Numbered from the stretch's first letter, positions 1-8,769 are shown. The stretch: DNA of 64,000 bases from Chryseobacterium gregarium DSM 19109 (GCF_000430845.1 NZ_AUMU01000003.1:186001-250000); one strand, 5' to 3'. A program made the numbers and translations. Notes: a model not told the origin generated them from the sequence alone.

Positions 1-34
1 TAACATTATTTTTTGAATAGTTATTGATTTCTAA

Positions 35-1114
35 TTATCTGCCACCTCTGAAGCCGCCGCCTCCACCGCCGCCGGATCTGAAGCCACCGCCGCCGCTTCC
101 GCCGCCGAAGCCACCACCACCGGATCTGAATCCGCCGCCGCTGTTTGAGTTGTTGAAACTGCCACTGTTGTTTCTATAGCCGCCGTTGTCATTTCTGAAG
201 CCCCCGTCGCTTCTTCTCGGCTGAGACTGCTGGGTATTGTAATTCGGTCTTGTCTGAGTCTGAGGGTTACGGAATCCTCCCTGATTTCTGAACCCTCCGT
301 TTGTGCTTCCTTGTCTGAAACCTCCGTTAGATCCCCTGAAACCTCCATTAACCGTATTCCCGTTTCTGAAGCCTCCGTTTACGGTATTTCCATTCCTGAA
401 ACCGCCTGTATTGGAATTACTTCTTCTGAATCCGTTTGAAGAATTGACTCCGTATTTATTGGCAAAGCTTCCGTTGTACGAGTTGAATCCTCTTCCGCCT
501 GAAGCACTTCTTCTGTAGACAGAATTGTAGTTTCCACCCCAATATCCGCCACCGTAGCCCCAGCCGCCGTAAGGATACCCATAGCCGTAATAGCCGCCCC
601 AGTATGGATTATAGCCACCCCAATAAGGTGAGTATCCCCAACCCATATTCCAGCCGCCGCCCCAGCCCCAGGATAATCCCATACCCCAGCCACCGCCGTA
701 GCCCCAGTATGGGCTGTAACCGCCATACCATCCCCACGGAGATCCCCATGAGTTGTCATAATAGTTGGTCTGGCTTCCTGCGAAATTCCCCCAGTCGGAG
801 TCTGTGGCATTGGTATTCCAGTTATAATTATTCCAGTCTTCATATCTTCCTTCCCGGGAATTCATTTCTGCGTTCTGAACAACATTTGTATCATCCTGAT
901 AATAGTTGTAATCATCTCCTACCCTGTTTCCTTTGTCATTAATAATCACTCCTTCCGGAAGTGTATCTTTATTCGGGTCGTAGTAAACGCCATCTGTCTC
1001 ACTGTAGCCGCCCATCTGAGCGCCGCAAGACACAAGTAATAATCCGCTTGATATAGCCAGAATCCCTTTGGATTTCAGCATGCCCAGCAAATTTTTATGT
1101 ATATTTCTTTTCAT
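35..1114 (-). CDS. Gly/Trp/Tyr-rich lipoprotein with GGFR repeats
   Basis: Predicted lipoprotein of 359 aa. The N-terminus has basic residues, a hydrophobic stretch and a lipobox ending LVSC, so Cys30 would be the lipidated residue. Residues 30-110 are polar and Asn/Asp-rich, 110-200 are extremely rich in Gly, Trp and Tyr, and about 200-355 consist of degenerate GGFR(N/G/S) units, including two tandem copies of GGFRNGNTVN, ending in poly-Gly. I recognise no enzyme domain. The composition suggests an extended, surface-exposed or matrix protein. The repeats make it prone to length variation. It is divergent from proS, and a TAnnTTTG-type box on the minus strand (1195-1202) fits its promoter. 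The function is unknown. Confidence 0.75.
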   Translation of the reverse strand: MKRNIHKNLLGMLKSKGILAISSGLLLVSCGAQMGGYSETDGVYYDPNKDTLPEGVIINDKGNRVGDDYNYYQDDTNVVQNAEMNSREGRYEDWNNYNWNTNATDSDWGNFAGSQTNYYDNSWGSPWGWYGGYSPYWGYGGGWGMGLSWGWGGGWNMGWGYSPYWGGYNPYWGGYYGYGYPYGGWGYGGGYWGGNYNSVYRRSASGGRGFNSYNGSFANKYGVNSSNGFRRSNSNTGGFRNGNTVNGGFRNGNTVNGGFRGSNGGFRQGSTNGGFRNQGGFRNPQTQTRPNYNTQQSQPRRSDGGFRNDNGGYRNNSGSFNNSNSGGGFRSGGGGFGGGSGGGGFRSGGGGGGGFRGGR

Positions 1115-1141
1115 GATAACGTAAAAATTTTTAAATTAAAT

Positions 1142-1149
1142 TATATTTG
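1142..1149 (+). promoter_or_regulatory. -7 promoter box (TATATTTG) for proS
   Basis: Exact match to TAnnTTTG followed by GC, 110 nt before the proS ATG. It would give a leader of about 100 nt holding two small inverted repeats (1166-1182 and 1190-1215). Confidence 0.5.
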
Positions 1150-1194
1150 CAGTCTGTACCAAAAATGTACCATTCAAGGGTACGAAAAATCTAT

Positions 1195-1202
1195 CAAAAA
1201 TA
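1195..1202 (-). promoter_or_regulatory. -7 promoter box (TATTTTTG) for the GGFR lipoprotein
   Basis: The minus-strand TATTTTTG matches the Bacteroidota -7 consensus TAnnTTTG, 81 nt upstream of the lipoprotein start codon. It overlaps the proS leader on the other strand. Confidence 0.4.
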
Positions 1203-1258
1203 GATCTTTATTTTTAGATAACAATAATAGTAAAAAGTTAAAAAAATTTTAAAAGATA

Positions 1259-2734
1259 ATGGCAAAATTAACCTCAAGAAGCGAAGATTACAGCAAATGG
1301 TATAATGAGTTGGTGGTAAAGGCCGACTTGGCTGAAAATTCAGGAGTACGGGGATGCATGGTAATCAAACCTTACGGCTATGCAATCTGGGAGAAAATGC
1401 GTGACGAAATGGATAAAAAATTCAAGGAGACCGGTCACGTAAATGCTTATTTCCCGCTGTTTGTGCCCAAAAGCTTATTTGAGGCTGAAGAAAAAAATGC
1501 AGAAGGTTTTGCCAAAGAATGTGCCGTTGTCACCCATTACAGACTGAAAACCGATCCTGACAATCCTTCAAAACTGATCGTTGATCCGGATGCCAAGCTG
1601 GAAGAGGAGCTGATTGTCCGCCCTACATCGGAGGCAATTATCTGGAACACCTATAAAAACTGGATCCAGTCTTACAGAGACTTACCGATACTGATCAACC
1701 AATGGGCCAACGTTGTCCGTTGGGAAATGAGGACGCGCTTATTCTTAAGAACCGCAGAATTCCTGTGGCAGGAAGGCCATACGGCACACGCAACAAAAGA
1801 AGAAGCTGTTGAGGAAGCTGAAAAAATGAATAACGTTTATGCTGATTTTGCAGAAAACTTCATGTCAATGCCTGTCATCCAGGGAATCAAAACCCCTTCC
1901 GAAAGATTTGCGGGAGCTGACGAAACGTATTGTATTGAAGCCTTAATGCAGGACGGAAAAGCTCTTCAGGCCGGGACTTCACACTTTTTGGGACAGAACT
2001 TTGCCAAAGCATTTGACGTAAAATTCACCAATAAAGAAGGAAAAATAGAACATGCCTGGGCGACTTCCTGGGGAACTTCAACCCGTCTGATGGGCGCTTT
2101 GATCATGACGCATTCTGATGACTTCGGTTTGGTACTGCCTCCTACCTTGGCCCCGATCCAGGTGGTGATTGTTCCGATCTTCAAAGGTGAGGAACAGCTG
2201 GCACAGATCAGTGAAGTAGCTCTGGATATCCAGGCTAAGCTGAGAGCCAAGGGCATTTCCGTTAAGTTCGATGATGATACCCATAACAAACCGGGCTGGA
2301 AATTTGCAGAATATGAACTGAAAGGGGTTCCTTTAAGAATCGCTATGGGACCGAGGGATCTCGAAAACAGGTCGGTGGAAATTGCAAGAAGGGATAACCT
2401 GACAAAAGAAGTCCGTTCTATTGAAGGTCTGGATTCTTATATTGACGACCTGTTGAAAACCATTCAGAAAGATCTTTATACTAAAGCTGTTGAATTCAGA
2501 AAAGACAATATAACAAAAGTTGACAGCTACGAAGAATTTAAAAAAGTTTTAGAAGAAAAAGGCGGATTCATCTATGCCCATTGGGACGGAACTGCCAAAG
2601 AGGAGGAGCAGATCAAGGAAGAGACCAAAGCAACGATACGATGCATTCCTTTGGATGATGATATCGAAGCAGGCGTTTCGCTGATTACAGGAAAGCCATC
2701 ACAAAGAAGGGTTCTATTTGCCAAAGCATATTAA
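1259..2734 (+). CDS. proS: Prolyl-tRNA synthetase, archaeal/eukaryotic-like type
   Basis: Charges tRNA-Pro with proline in the cytoplasm. The 491-aa length and the absence of the long editing insertion place it in the ProS type 3 (archaeal/eukaryotic-like) group. Class II motifs are visible: RPTSE at 121-125, motif 2 with VRWEMRTR at 153-160 and [11 protein letters not shown] to 178, and motif 3 around [16 protein letters not shown]. The C-terminal part carries the anticodon-binding fold (QVVIVPIFK) and the type 3 zinc-like tail domain. The start is an ATG preceded by an A-rich leader and no Shine-Dalgarno, normal for this group. It is monocistronic, with a strong terminator just downstream. 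Confidence 0.97.
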   Translation: MAKLTSRSEDYSKWYNELVVKADLAENSGVRGCMVIKPYGYAIWEKMRDEMDKKFKETGHVNAYFPLFVPKSLFEAEEKNAEGFAKECAVVTHYRLKTDPDNPSKLIVDPDAKLEEELIVRPTSEAIIWNTYKNWIQSYRDLPILINQWANVVRWEMRTRLFLRTAEFLWQEGHTAHATKEEAVEEAEKMNNVYADFAENFMSMPVIQGIKTPSERFAGADETYCIEALMQDGKALQAGTSHFLGQNFAKAFDVKFTNKEGKIEHAWATSWGTSTRLMGALIMTHSDDFGLVLPPTLAPIQVVIVPIFKGEEQLAQISEVALDIQAKLRAKGISVKFDDDTHNKPGWKFAEYELKGVPLRIAMGPRDLENRSVEIARRDNLTKEVRSIEGLDSYIDDLLKTIQKDLYTKAVEFRKDNITKVDSYEEFKKVLEEKGGFIYAHWDGTAKEEEQIKEETKATIRCIPLDDDIEAGVSLITGKPSQRRVLFAKAY

Positions 2735-2756
2735 ATCCATTATAAACCGAATTGAA

Positions 2757-2797
2757 AATCTTTAAAAATCCATGTGATTTTTAAAGATTTTTTATTT
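2757..2797 (+). terminator. Intrinsic terminator after proS
   Basis: Perfect 14-bp inverted repeat (2757-2770 / 2776-2789) with a 5-nt loop followed by a T-run. Confidence 0.85.
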
Positions 2798-2859
2798 AAA
2801 AGACATATTGGACAAATTTTTGATTAGTATAAACAACATTAATCTCAAAATAATTTATT

Positions 2860-4161
2860 ATGTCTTTAAACATCATTGATTTAATTAAAGGACAGTTAGG
2901 CCCCGCCCTGGTATCCCAGGCTGCCTCACAGTTCGGGGAAAGCGAATCGGGCATTTCGAAAGCGATCAGCGGTTTATTGCCGGCTGTTGTAGGCGGACTG
3001 GCTAACGATGCTGACAACCCGCATGTATTGGATGCGATCAGCCATTCTTCGTCAACCGGAGTTTTAGGAAACCTACTAGGAGGAACTTCCAACAGCTCTG
3101 ATATTGCCGGCGTCCTGTCTTCTATTTTCGGAGACAAATTAAACGGGCTGATCAGTGCCGTAGCTACCTACGCAGGCATCAGCAATAATTCTTCAAGTGT
3201 TTTACTGAACGTAGTCGCAGCAGCGGCTGTGGGAACTTTGGGAAAATATGCTTCAGATAACAATCTGGACAAACCAGGAATTTCAAACCTGCTGAAAGAA
3301 CAGCAGGGAAGTGTTGCCGGACTGTTACCTGCCGGACTTTCTTTTGCTTCTTTAAGTATGGGCGATTGGGATGCAAGGTATAAATTTGACAATGACCGTG
3401 ATAAAATAAATATTCCTGCTCATGAAGAGCCTAAGGTAGAAGTAACAAGAAGCACCACGCCTGAAGGAACTTTCCCTGACAGAAAAATAAAGGATGAAGG
3501 CTCGATCTGGAAATGGCTCCTTCCTCTTTTACTCTTAATTGCAGCCGGCTACTTTATCTGGCAGCAGTGTGAAAAGAAAGAAACTACCATTACCACCACT
3601 CCTACTGATTCGGGAACTGTTAAATCTGATACCGCCACAGCAGTTTCCCCGGCAAATACCACGGGACAAACGGCAACTTCTTCAAAAACGGATGAAGATA
3701 TCGATTTAAACGGGACTGCTCTGAAAGGATACCGCGGCGGTATGGAAGATCAGATGATTGCGTTTCTTAAATCTGACGGCTATAAAAACGCTAAGGATGA
3801 TGACGCATTAAAAACAAACTGGTATAATTTTGACCATGTGAATTTTAAAATGGGGAGTGCCAATCAACTGGAATCCGGATCGGAAAGCCAGCTGCAGAAT
3901 TTAGTGGCTATTCTGAAAGCTTATCCTAATGCAAAAATTAAAATCGGAGGCTATACGGATAAGACCGGAGACGAAGCCCAGAACATGAAATTATCTGCAG
4001 ACAGGGCTAATTTCATTAAATCATGGTTAGACAAGCAGGGTGTCGGATCACAGGTAACAGGAGCCGACGGATACGGAAGCGAATTCGCTACAGTGGATGC
4101 TTCAGCTTCTGACTCAGAAAGAGCCACCGACAGAAGAATGGCGGTAAGATTTGCAAAATAA
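2860..4161 (+). CDS. DUF937-OmpA fusion membrane protein
   Basis: 433-aa protein. Residues 1-150 resemble the DUF937/YidB-like domain (LIKGQLGPALVSQAASQFG, then GLLPAVVGGLAN). A Pro/Thr linker leads to a single membrane segment at about 213-232 (WKWLLPLLLLIAAGYF), a Thr/Ser-rich spacer, and a C-terminal OmpA peptidoglycan-binding domain at about 325-433, with GYTDKTGDEAQNMKLSADRA and the final RATDRRMAV. Known OmpA domains bind diaminopimelate in the cell wall, so the protein probably bridges the inner membrane and peptidoglycan. There is no cleavable signal peptide. What the DUF937 part does is unknown. Confidence 0.85.
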   Translation: MSLNIIDLIKGQLGPALVSQAASQFGESESGISKAISGLLPAVVGGLANDADNPHVLDAISHSSSTGVLGNLLGGTSNSSDIAGVLSSIFGDKLNGLISAVATYAGISNNSSSVLLNVVAAAAVGTLGKYASDNNLDKPGISNLLKEQQGSVAGLLPAGLSFASLSMGDWDARYKFDNDRDKINIPAHEEPKVEVTRSTTPEGTFPDRKIKDEGSIWKWLLPLLLLIAAGYFIWQQCEKKETTITTTPTDSGTVKSDTATAVSPANTTGQTATSSKTDEDIDLNGTALKGYRGGMEDQMIAFLKSDGYKNAKDDDALKTNWYNFDHVNFKMGSANQLESGSESQLQNLVAILKAYPNAKIKIGGYTDKTGDEAQNMKLSADRANFIKSWLDKQGVGSQVTGADGYGSEFATVDASASDSERATDRRMAVRFAK

Positions 4162-4177
4162 CCTTTCAGCATATATC

Positions 4178-4216
4178 AGGAATCCCGGGGAATTAATTTT
4201 CCGGGATTTCCTTTTT
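4178..4216 (+). terminator. Intrinsic terminator between the OmpA-domain gene and mntH
   Basis: AGGAATCCCGG pairs with CCGGGATTTCCT (one bulge), followed by five T. The last T-run also provides the -33-like TTTG of the mntH promoter. Confidence 0.75.
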
Positions 4217-4236
4217 GTGATTTTCATTTATTTAAC

Positions 4237-4260
4237 TACATTTGTTAGTCATTCCTAACA
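4237..4260 (+). promoter_or_regulatory. mntH promoter with overlapping palindromic operator candidate
   Basis: The -7 box TACATTTG (4237-4244) lies 19 nt downstream of TTTG (4214-4217), an excellent Bacteroidota promoter. The inverted repeat TGTTAG-n6-CTAACA (4243-4248 / 4255-4260) overlaps the expected transcription start. Its position and TTAG/CTAA arms are compatible with a DtxR/MntR-family metal-dependent repressor site, which is inferred. Confidence 0.55.
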
Positions 4261-4262
4261 TT

Positions 4263-5597
4263 ATGAATCTGAATTTAAAAAGTGCCTGGCGAAAAGATAA
4301 AACCTCAAATTCTCTTGCAGAAGTCTATTCTTCGGTAAAGATTCCTAAAAACGCCGGATTCTGGAGAAAATACCTTGCTTTTGCAGGTCCCGGACTTATG
4401 GTTGCGGTAGGATATATGGATCCCGGAAACTGGGCCACTGATATAGCCGGAGGTGCCCAGTTTGGTTATACCCTGCTTTCGGTAATTCTGATTTCCAATA
4501 TTTTCGCGATGGTTTTACAGCATTTGTCTGTAAAACTGGGTGTTGTTGCAGAAAGGGATCTGGCCCAGGCCTGCAGGGACCATTTCGGGCCCAAGACCAA
4601 TTTTATGCTTTGGGTATTCTGCGAGATTGCCATTGCCGCCTGTGATCTGGCGGAAGTCATCGGTTCTGCCATTGCTTTGAATTTATTATTTCATATTCCC
4701 CTAACCTGGGGAATTGTGATTACCACGGTTGATGTACTGATTATTCTTCTGCTCCAGTCCAAAGGTTTCCGTTGGATCGAAAGTATTGTCGGCGGACTGA
4801 TTTTCATTATCCTTGCCTGTTTTATTTATGAGCTGGTTATTTCAAAACCGGCAATTAATGAACTGCTTGGAGGGCTGGTTCCTAAAGCGGAGATCATCCG
4901 GAATCCTGCGATGCTCTATATAGCGATAGGAATTCTGGGGGCTACGGTCATGCCCCATAATCTGTACCTGCACAGCAGCATTGTTCAGACCAGGGATTAT
5001 ACGCGTGACCGGGAAGGTAAAAAGGAAGCCATAAAATTTGCGACATTAGACAGTACGGTTTCCCTGATGCTGGCATTTTTCATTAATGGTGCCATTCTGA
5101 TTCTGGCAGCTGCTACCTTTCATGTTTCGGGCAATAAGGATGTTGCCGATATTCATGATGCGTATAAGATGCTGACGCCTATTCTGGGAGCTTCTATGGC
5201 AAGTATAGTTTTTGCGGTTGCTTTACTGGCTTCGGGACAGAACTCTACACTTACCGGAACCCTTGCCGGACAGATTGTGATGGAGGGATTTCTAAACATC
5301 AGGCTGAAACCCTGGTTAAGACGTTTAATTACCCGATTGATTGCTGTGATTCCGGCTTTGATCGTTGCGATTCTTTACGGTGAGAAGGGAACAACGGAAC
5401 TGCTGGTTTTAAGCCAGGTTATCCTTTCGATGCAGCTGAGTTTTGCAGTGGTCCCACTGGTGATGTTTACCAGTGACAAAGCAAAAATGGGAGAATTCGT
5501 GAACAAGCCTTTTATGAAGATCTGTGTCTGGGTAATTTCATTTGTCATTATTATTTTAAATCTTTATCTTTTGTATCAGACGTTCTTCGGGGAATGA
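4263..5597 (+). CDS. mntH: Nramp family divalent metal (Mn/Fe) transporter
   Basis: Proton-coupled Mn2+/Fe2+ importer of the inner membrane. The TM1 metal-binding motif is DPGNWATD (from residue 53) and the TM6 motif is MPHN followed by LYLHSS. Ten to eleven hydrophobic segments are visible over 444 aa, a usual length. I use the ATG at 4263 (MNLNLK) rather than the in-frame TTG at 4242, because the TTG overlaps the -7 promoter box. It appears monocistronic. A palindrome at the transcription start suggests metal-responsive repression. A structured-RNA candidate follows. Confidence 0.93.
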   Translation: MNLNLKSAWRKDKTSNSLAEVYSSVKIPKNAGFWRKYLAFAGPGLMVAVGYMDPGNWATDIAGGAQFGYTLLSVILISNIFAMVLQHLSVKLGVVAERDLAQACRDHFGPKTNFMLWVFCEIAIAACDLAEVIGSAIALNLLFHIPLTWGIVITTVDVLIILLLQSKGFRWIESIVGGLIFIILACFIYELVISKPAINELLGGLVPKAEIIRNPAMLYIAIGILGATVMPHNLYLHSSIVQTRDYTRDREGKKEAIKFATLDSTVSLMLAFFINGAILILAAATFHVSGNKDVADIHDAYKMLTPILGASMASIVFAVALLASGQNSTLTGTLAGQIVMEGFLNIRLKPWLRRLITRLIAVIPALIVAILYGEKGTTELLVLSQVILSMQLSFAVVPLVMFTSDKAKMGEFVNKPFMKICVWVISFVIIILNLYLLYQTFFGE

Positions 5598-5658
5598 TTT
5601 TAAATCAGAGAATGGAAGGTTCAGTAAAAAGTTTGCTGTAAAGCCCTGAAGATCTGTC

Positions 5659-5764
5659 AAACCGGCTATCCTAGCCGCGATAGTAACGGTTACCCCACAG
5701 CATGCGGTGGATAAAGCGGCTGTGCGAGGAGTATGAGTGGATAGCGCGATACAGCTCCCGGTTT
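5659..5764 (+). ncRNA. Candidate structured RNA, Flavo-1-like
   Basis: The 313-nt gap between mntH and grpE holds a GC-rich structured block in AT-rich surroundings. The outer arms AAACCGG (5659-5665) and CCGGTTT (5758-5764) are exactly complementary. Inside, CACAGC (5696-5701) pairs with GCTGTG (5719-5724), and CCTAGCCGCGATAG and GGATAGCGCGATACAGCTCC face each other. The CCTAGCC.CGAT / GGATAGCG.GA pattern resembles, from memory, the Flavo-1 RNA motif of Bacteroidota, whose function is unknown. I see no T-run after it. The family assignment needs a covariance-model search. Confidence 0.5.
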
Positions 5765-5910
5765 TATCAATCAATAATGTAGCGTAACAATCATCAATTT
5801 TTCCATCTTATGTAAGTATGATCAGCTTACAACCACCTTTTATGCCTAAATGTCCTGATTTTTTATTTGGCAGAATGTTTGTGAATACTAAGGAAAATAA
5901 ATATTGAATT

Positions 5911-6447
5911 ATGGAAAACCAGGATATCAACGAAGAAAGCATCAATAATCAGGAAGAAACGAATATTCAGAACGACGCTATATCAGAAGACAAAGTGACA
6001 GAAAAGCCTTCAGCCGAGGAACTTTTGGCAGAAGAGAAAGACCGCTACATCAGGTTATACGCTGAATTTGAAAACTATAAGAAAAGGACATCAAAAGAGA
6101 AGATGGAGTTCTTCCAGTATGCCAACCAGGACATGATGGTTTCTATGCTTGGCGTTTTGGACGACTTTGAAAGAGCCCTGAAAGAAATTGCTAAAAACGG
6201 AAACCCTGCCGACCTTCAAGGTGTTGAGCTGATCTACAATAAATTTAAAAGTAAACTGACAGAGAAAGGTTTGAAAATTATGGAAGTGAGAGCTGGAGAC
6301 AGCTTTAATGTGGATTTCCATGAAGCGATTACCCAGATCCCTGCTCCTTCAGAGGATTTGAAAGGTAAGATCGTGGACGTTATTGAAACAGGATATACCT
6401 TAGGCGATAAAGTAATCCGTTTTGCTAAAGTGGTAACAGGAAATTAA
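5911..6447 (+). CDS. grpE: Nucleotide exchange factor GrpE
   Basis: Co-chaperone that releases ADP from DnaK. The 178-aa protein has an acidic, Asn/Glu-rich N-terminus, a long coiled-coil helix (RYIRLYAEFENYKKRTSKEK), then the C-terminal beta domain with VDFHEAI and the closing GYTLGDKVIRFAKVVV-type signature. It lies 80 bp upstream of dnaJ in the same direction, the usual grpE-dnaJ heat-shock pair. The gap contains a 12-bp inverted repeat. Confidence 0.96.
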   Translation: MENQDINEESINNQEETNIQNDAISEDKVTEKPSAEELLAEEKDRYIRLYAEFENYKKRTSKEKMEFFQYANQDMMVSMLGVLDDFERALKEIAKNGNPADLQGVELIYNKFKSKLTEKGLKIMEVRAGDSFNVDFHEAITQIPAPSEDLKGKIVDVIETGYTLGDKVIRFAKVVTGN

Positions 6448-6458
6448 AAACATAAGCA

Positions 6459-6505
6459 ATGGGTAATCAGCAATAAGCAATTTTTGAATATTCCTGATTA
6501 CCCAT
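6459..6505. repeat. Intergenic inverted repeat ATGGGTAATCAG
   Basis: ATGGGTAATCAG (6459-6470) and its exact reverse complement (6494-6505) are separated by 23 nt between grpE and dnaJ. The flanks carry looser copies (GCAATAAGCAA, ATCAATTACTCAT). No T-run follows, so it is a poor terminator. Confidence 0.6.
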
Positions 6506-6527
6506 TATCAATTACTCATATAACAAC

Positions 6528-7649
6528 ATGTCAAAAAGAGATTATTACGAGGTTCTTGAAATCAGCAAATCTGCATCAGCCGACGAAATAAAGAAAGCAT
6601 ACCGTAAAATGGCCATCAAATTCCACCCTGATAAAAATCCGGGTGATAAAGAGGCGGAAGATAAATTCAAGGAAGCGGCAGAAGCCTATGAAGTGCTGAG
6701 CGACGAGCAGAAACGTGCCCGATACGATCAGTTCGGTCATGCAGGAGTTGGCGGAAGCGGCGGCTTCGGCGGCGGAGGTTTTGGTGGCGGAATGAATATG
6801 GAAGACATCTTCAGCCAGTTCGGTGATATTTTCGGAGGAGGCGGCGGTTTCGGAGGATTTGGCGGAAGCGGAGGCCGTCAGCAGGTGAAGGGTTCTAACT
6901 TGAGAATCCGCATCAAGCTGAACCTTGAAGAAATGGTAAACGGGACCCAGAAAACCATTAAGGTTAAAAAAATGAAGATGGCAGAAGGGGCCACCTCAAA
7001 AACCTGTCCTACCTGCGGAGGTTCCGGAGTCCAGCTGAAAGTGATGAACACGATGTTCGGGCAGATGCAAACGCAGACCACCTGCGGAACGTGCCAGGGA
7101 ATCGGTAAAGTGGCAGATAAAATTCCGGCAGGGGCCAATGCACAGGGTCTTATCAAAGATGAAGAGGAAATCTCAATCAACATTCCGGCCGGTGCAAGAG
7201 ACGGAATCCAGCTTAATGTAAGAGGAAAAGGAAATGATGCGCCTTTCGGAGGCATTCCGGGAGACCTGCTGGTAATTATTGAAGAGGAATCGGACAAAAC
7301 GATCAAAAGAGAAGGTGATAATCTTCACCAGGAATTATACATATCATTCGCCGAAGCCGCATTGGGAACCAAAAAAGAAGTATCGACGGTAGGAGGAAAA
7401 GTAAAAATCACCATTGACCCGGGAACACAGTCCGGAAAGATTTTAAGACTGGCGGGAAAAGGCCTTCCAAGCATCGACAGCTACGGAAAAGGCGATATGT
7501 TCATCCACATTAACGTATGGACGCCGCAGCAGCTGACGAAAGAGCAGAAAGATTTCTTCGAAAAGCAGATGAGCAGCGGAGAAATGGTGGCAGAACCTTC
7601 CGGAAAAGAAAAAACTTTCTTCGATAAGGTGAAAGATTTGTTCAACTAA
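6528..7649 (+). CDS. dnaJ: Chaperone protein DnaJ with a reduced zinc-finger region
   Basis: Hsp40 that stimulates the DnaK ATPase and delivers substrates. 373 aa: J domain 1-70 with HPD at 33-35, Gly/Phe-rich linker 72-118, zinc-finger region about 147-207, then the two C-terminal beta domains. Only two CxxCxGxG motifs exist, CPTCGGSG (160-167) and CGTCQGIG (186-193). By alignment with E. coli DnaJ these are motifs 2 and 3. At the places of motifs 1 and 4 the protein has KKMKMAEG and a [12 protein letters not shown] stretch without Cys. Second gene after grpE. Confidence 0.96.
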   Translation: MSKRDYYEVLEISKSASADEIKKAYRKMAIKFHPDKNPGDKEAEDKFKEAAEAYEVLSDEQKRARYDQFGHAGVGGSGGFGGGGFGGGMNMEDIFSQFGDIFGGGGGFGGFGGSGGRQQVKGSNLRIRIKLNLEEMVNGTQKTIKVKKMKMAEGATSKTCPTCGGSGVQLKVMNTMFGQMQTQTTCGTCQGIGKVADKIPAGANAQGLIKDEEEISINIPAGARDGIQLNVRGKGNDAPFGGIPGDLLVIIEEESDKTIKREGDNLHQELYISFAEAALGTKKEVSTVGGKVKITIDPGTQSGKILRLAGKGLPSIDSYGKGDMFIHINVWTPQQLTKEQKDFFEKQMSSGEMVAEPSGKEKTFFDKVKDLFN

Positions 7650-7653
7650 ATAT

Positions 7654-7681
7654 AAAGGATTCTTGCGGGAATCCTTTTTTA
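7654..7681 (+). terminator. Intrinsic terminator after dnaJ
   Basis: AAAGGATTC (7654-7662) pairs with GAATCCTTT (7669-7677), followed by a T-run. Confidence 0.85.
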
Positions 7682-7723
7682 TGGATCATTGTTAAGTCTA
7701 AACTTGGCTGAAATAATTAAGCC

Positions 7724-7905
7724 ATGAAGAAAACAACATCTGCCTGTTTACTGTTATCATTTAATTCCTGTCGGAATGAAAAGACAAAATGCAGCCTGAA
7801 TTTACAAAATTACTTGATGCTTTTGATGCCGCCCATGCCAGATTTTCAAAACAAATCAACCTTACAGAAAAACAGCTGAATTATCCGGCTATATTTATAC
7901 ATTGA
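7724..7905 (+). pseudogene. Possible frameshifted remnant of a small lipoprotein gene
   Basis: In the 362-nt gap between dnaJ and the next gene, an ORF starting at 7724 begins MKKTTSACLLLSFNSCRNEK, which looks like a lipoprotein signal, but then becomes Leu/Met-rich noise (stop at 7879). A second frame from 7789 to 7905 encodes MQPEFTKLLDAFDAAHARFS followed by KQINLTEKQLNYPAIFIH, which looks like amphipathic coding sequence. Joining the two frames near the A-run at 7785-7789 would give one short lipoprotein. The evidence is compositional only. Confidence 0.3.
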
Positions 7906-7984
7906 TATACCGGTGAGAAATTTCTGCGGAGAATAACAGCCTTGACAGCTTTTAAAAGCCCTTTCTTATCCATGAATTTTAATT

Positions 7985-7992
7985 TATATTTG
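7985..7992 (+). promoter_or_regulatory. -7 promoter box (TATATTTG)
   Basis: Exact TAnnTTTG match followed by C, 20 nt before the ATG at 8012. Confidence 0.55.
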
Positions 7993-8011
7993 CCCAGTCC
8001 CCAAAACACTG

Positions 8012-8713
8012 ATGAAATTAATGGATACAAAAACAGTATTTTTAAATGCCTGTAATGCGGTAGCGGATCAGCTTGACGGTTTTGAAAGATATCAAAAAGG
8101 CCAAAGGCTTAAAAAAAGTGCCTCTGACAAAGACATTTTCTTTGAGATCAGTTTTCAGAGTGATTTCAGAAACTTTTCTTCCCATATCATGGTTATTCCC
8201 GATATTCTCATTTATTCTAAAATCTTAAAAAAATGGCAGATTGAACATAGAAAAAATGAGTTTAGCCACGGGATCATTTACGGAAACCACCTCGGCTATC
8301 TTACGCCTTACCATACATGGAAAAAATGGAATGTTGCCGGATTGAGTTTTGACAAATCAGTGAATGAAATCGCAGACAATATTAAAAAATATGTACTCCC
8401 CATATTTGAAGTGTTCAGTTCCAGGGAGAACGCCATTGAATTTCTTAAAAACAACGGGACAAAATTCAGTACACATTGCGAAGATTCCTTAGGTCCGATT
8501 GATTTTCTGCTGTGCTGTTCAAATAAAGAAACAGCTGAACTGTTTTTTAATAACTATATTAAGAACGGGAATCACAAAAAAAGAATTTCAAGTTTTTATG
8601 AGAAATTAAAAACAGAAAGAGAAATTGATCTCAACCATTCCGAGTTTGCGGATGCCGGCCAAATAAAACTGGCCTACCTCAATGACCTTTCAATAGATAA
8701 CTCAATAAGGTGA
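8012..8713 (+). CDS. Conserved hypothetical protein
   Basis: 233-aa soluble protein that I do not recognise with certainty. It lacks a signal peptide or membrane segment. It contains aromatic-rich beta-like stretches (DIFFEISFQSDFRNFSSHIM, HGIIYGNHLGYLTPYHTWKK) followed by helices, a layout that recalls the DUF4304 group, but no signature motif confirms this. A near second ATG at 8021 (MDTKTVF) is an equally good start. It has its own promoter box. The next gene is convergent. Confidence 0.7.
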   Translation: MKLMDTKTVFLNACNAVADQLDGFERYQKGQRLKKSASDKDIFFEISFQSDFRNFSSHIMVIPDILIYSKILKKWQIEHRKNEFSHGIIYGNHLGYLTPYHTWKKWNVAGLSFDKSVNEIADNIKKYVLPIFEVFSSRENAIEFLKNNGTKFSTHCEDSLGPIDFLLCCSNKETAELFFNNYIKNGNHKKRISSFYEKLKTEREIDLNHSEFADAGQIKLAYLNDLSIDNSIR

Positions 8714-8769
8714 TTGAATTTCAAGATTATGAAAATTAATCAGGAAAGCGAATAGTCTGATCGTGATCA

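Noticed and set aside
31..348. Ala/Glu-rich ORF overlapping the GGFR lipoprotein
   Set aside because: It is another-frame shadow of the Gly-rich repeats; no start context and no independent signals.
1155..1258. Upstream ORF in the proS leader as a proline attenuator
   Set aside because: The 12-codon ORF from 1169 has no Pro codon and no terminator/antiterminator pair follows.
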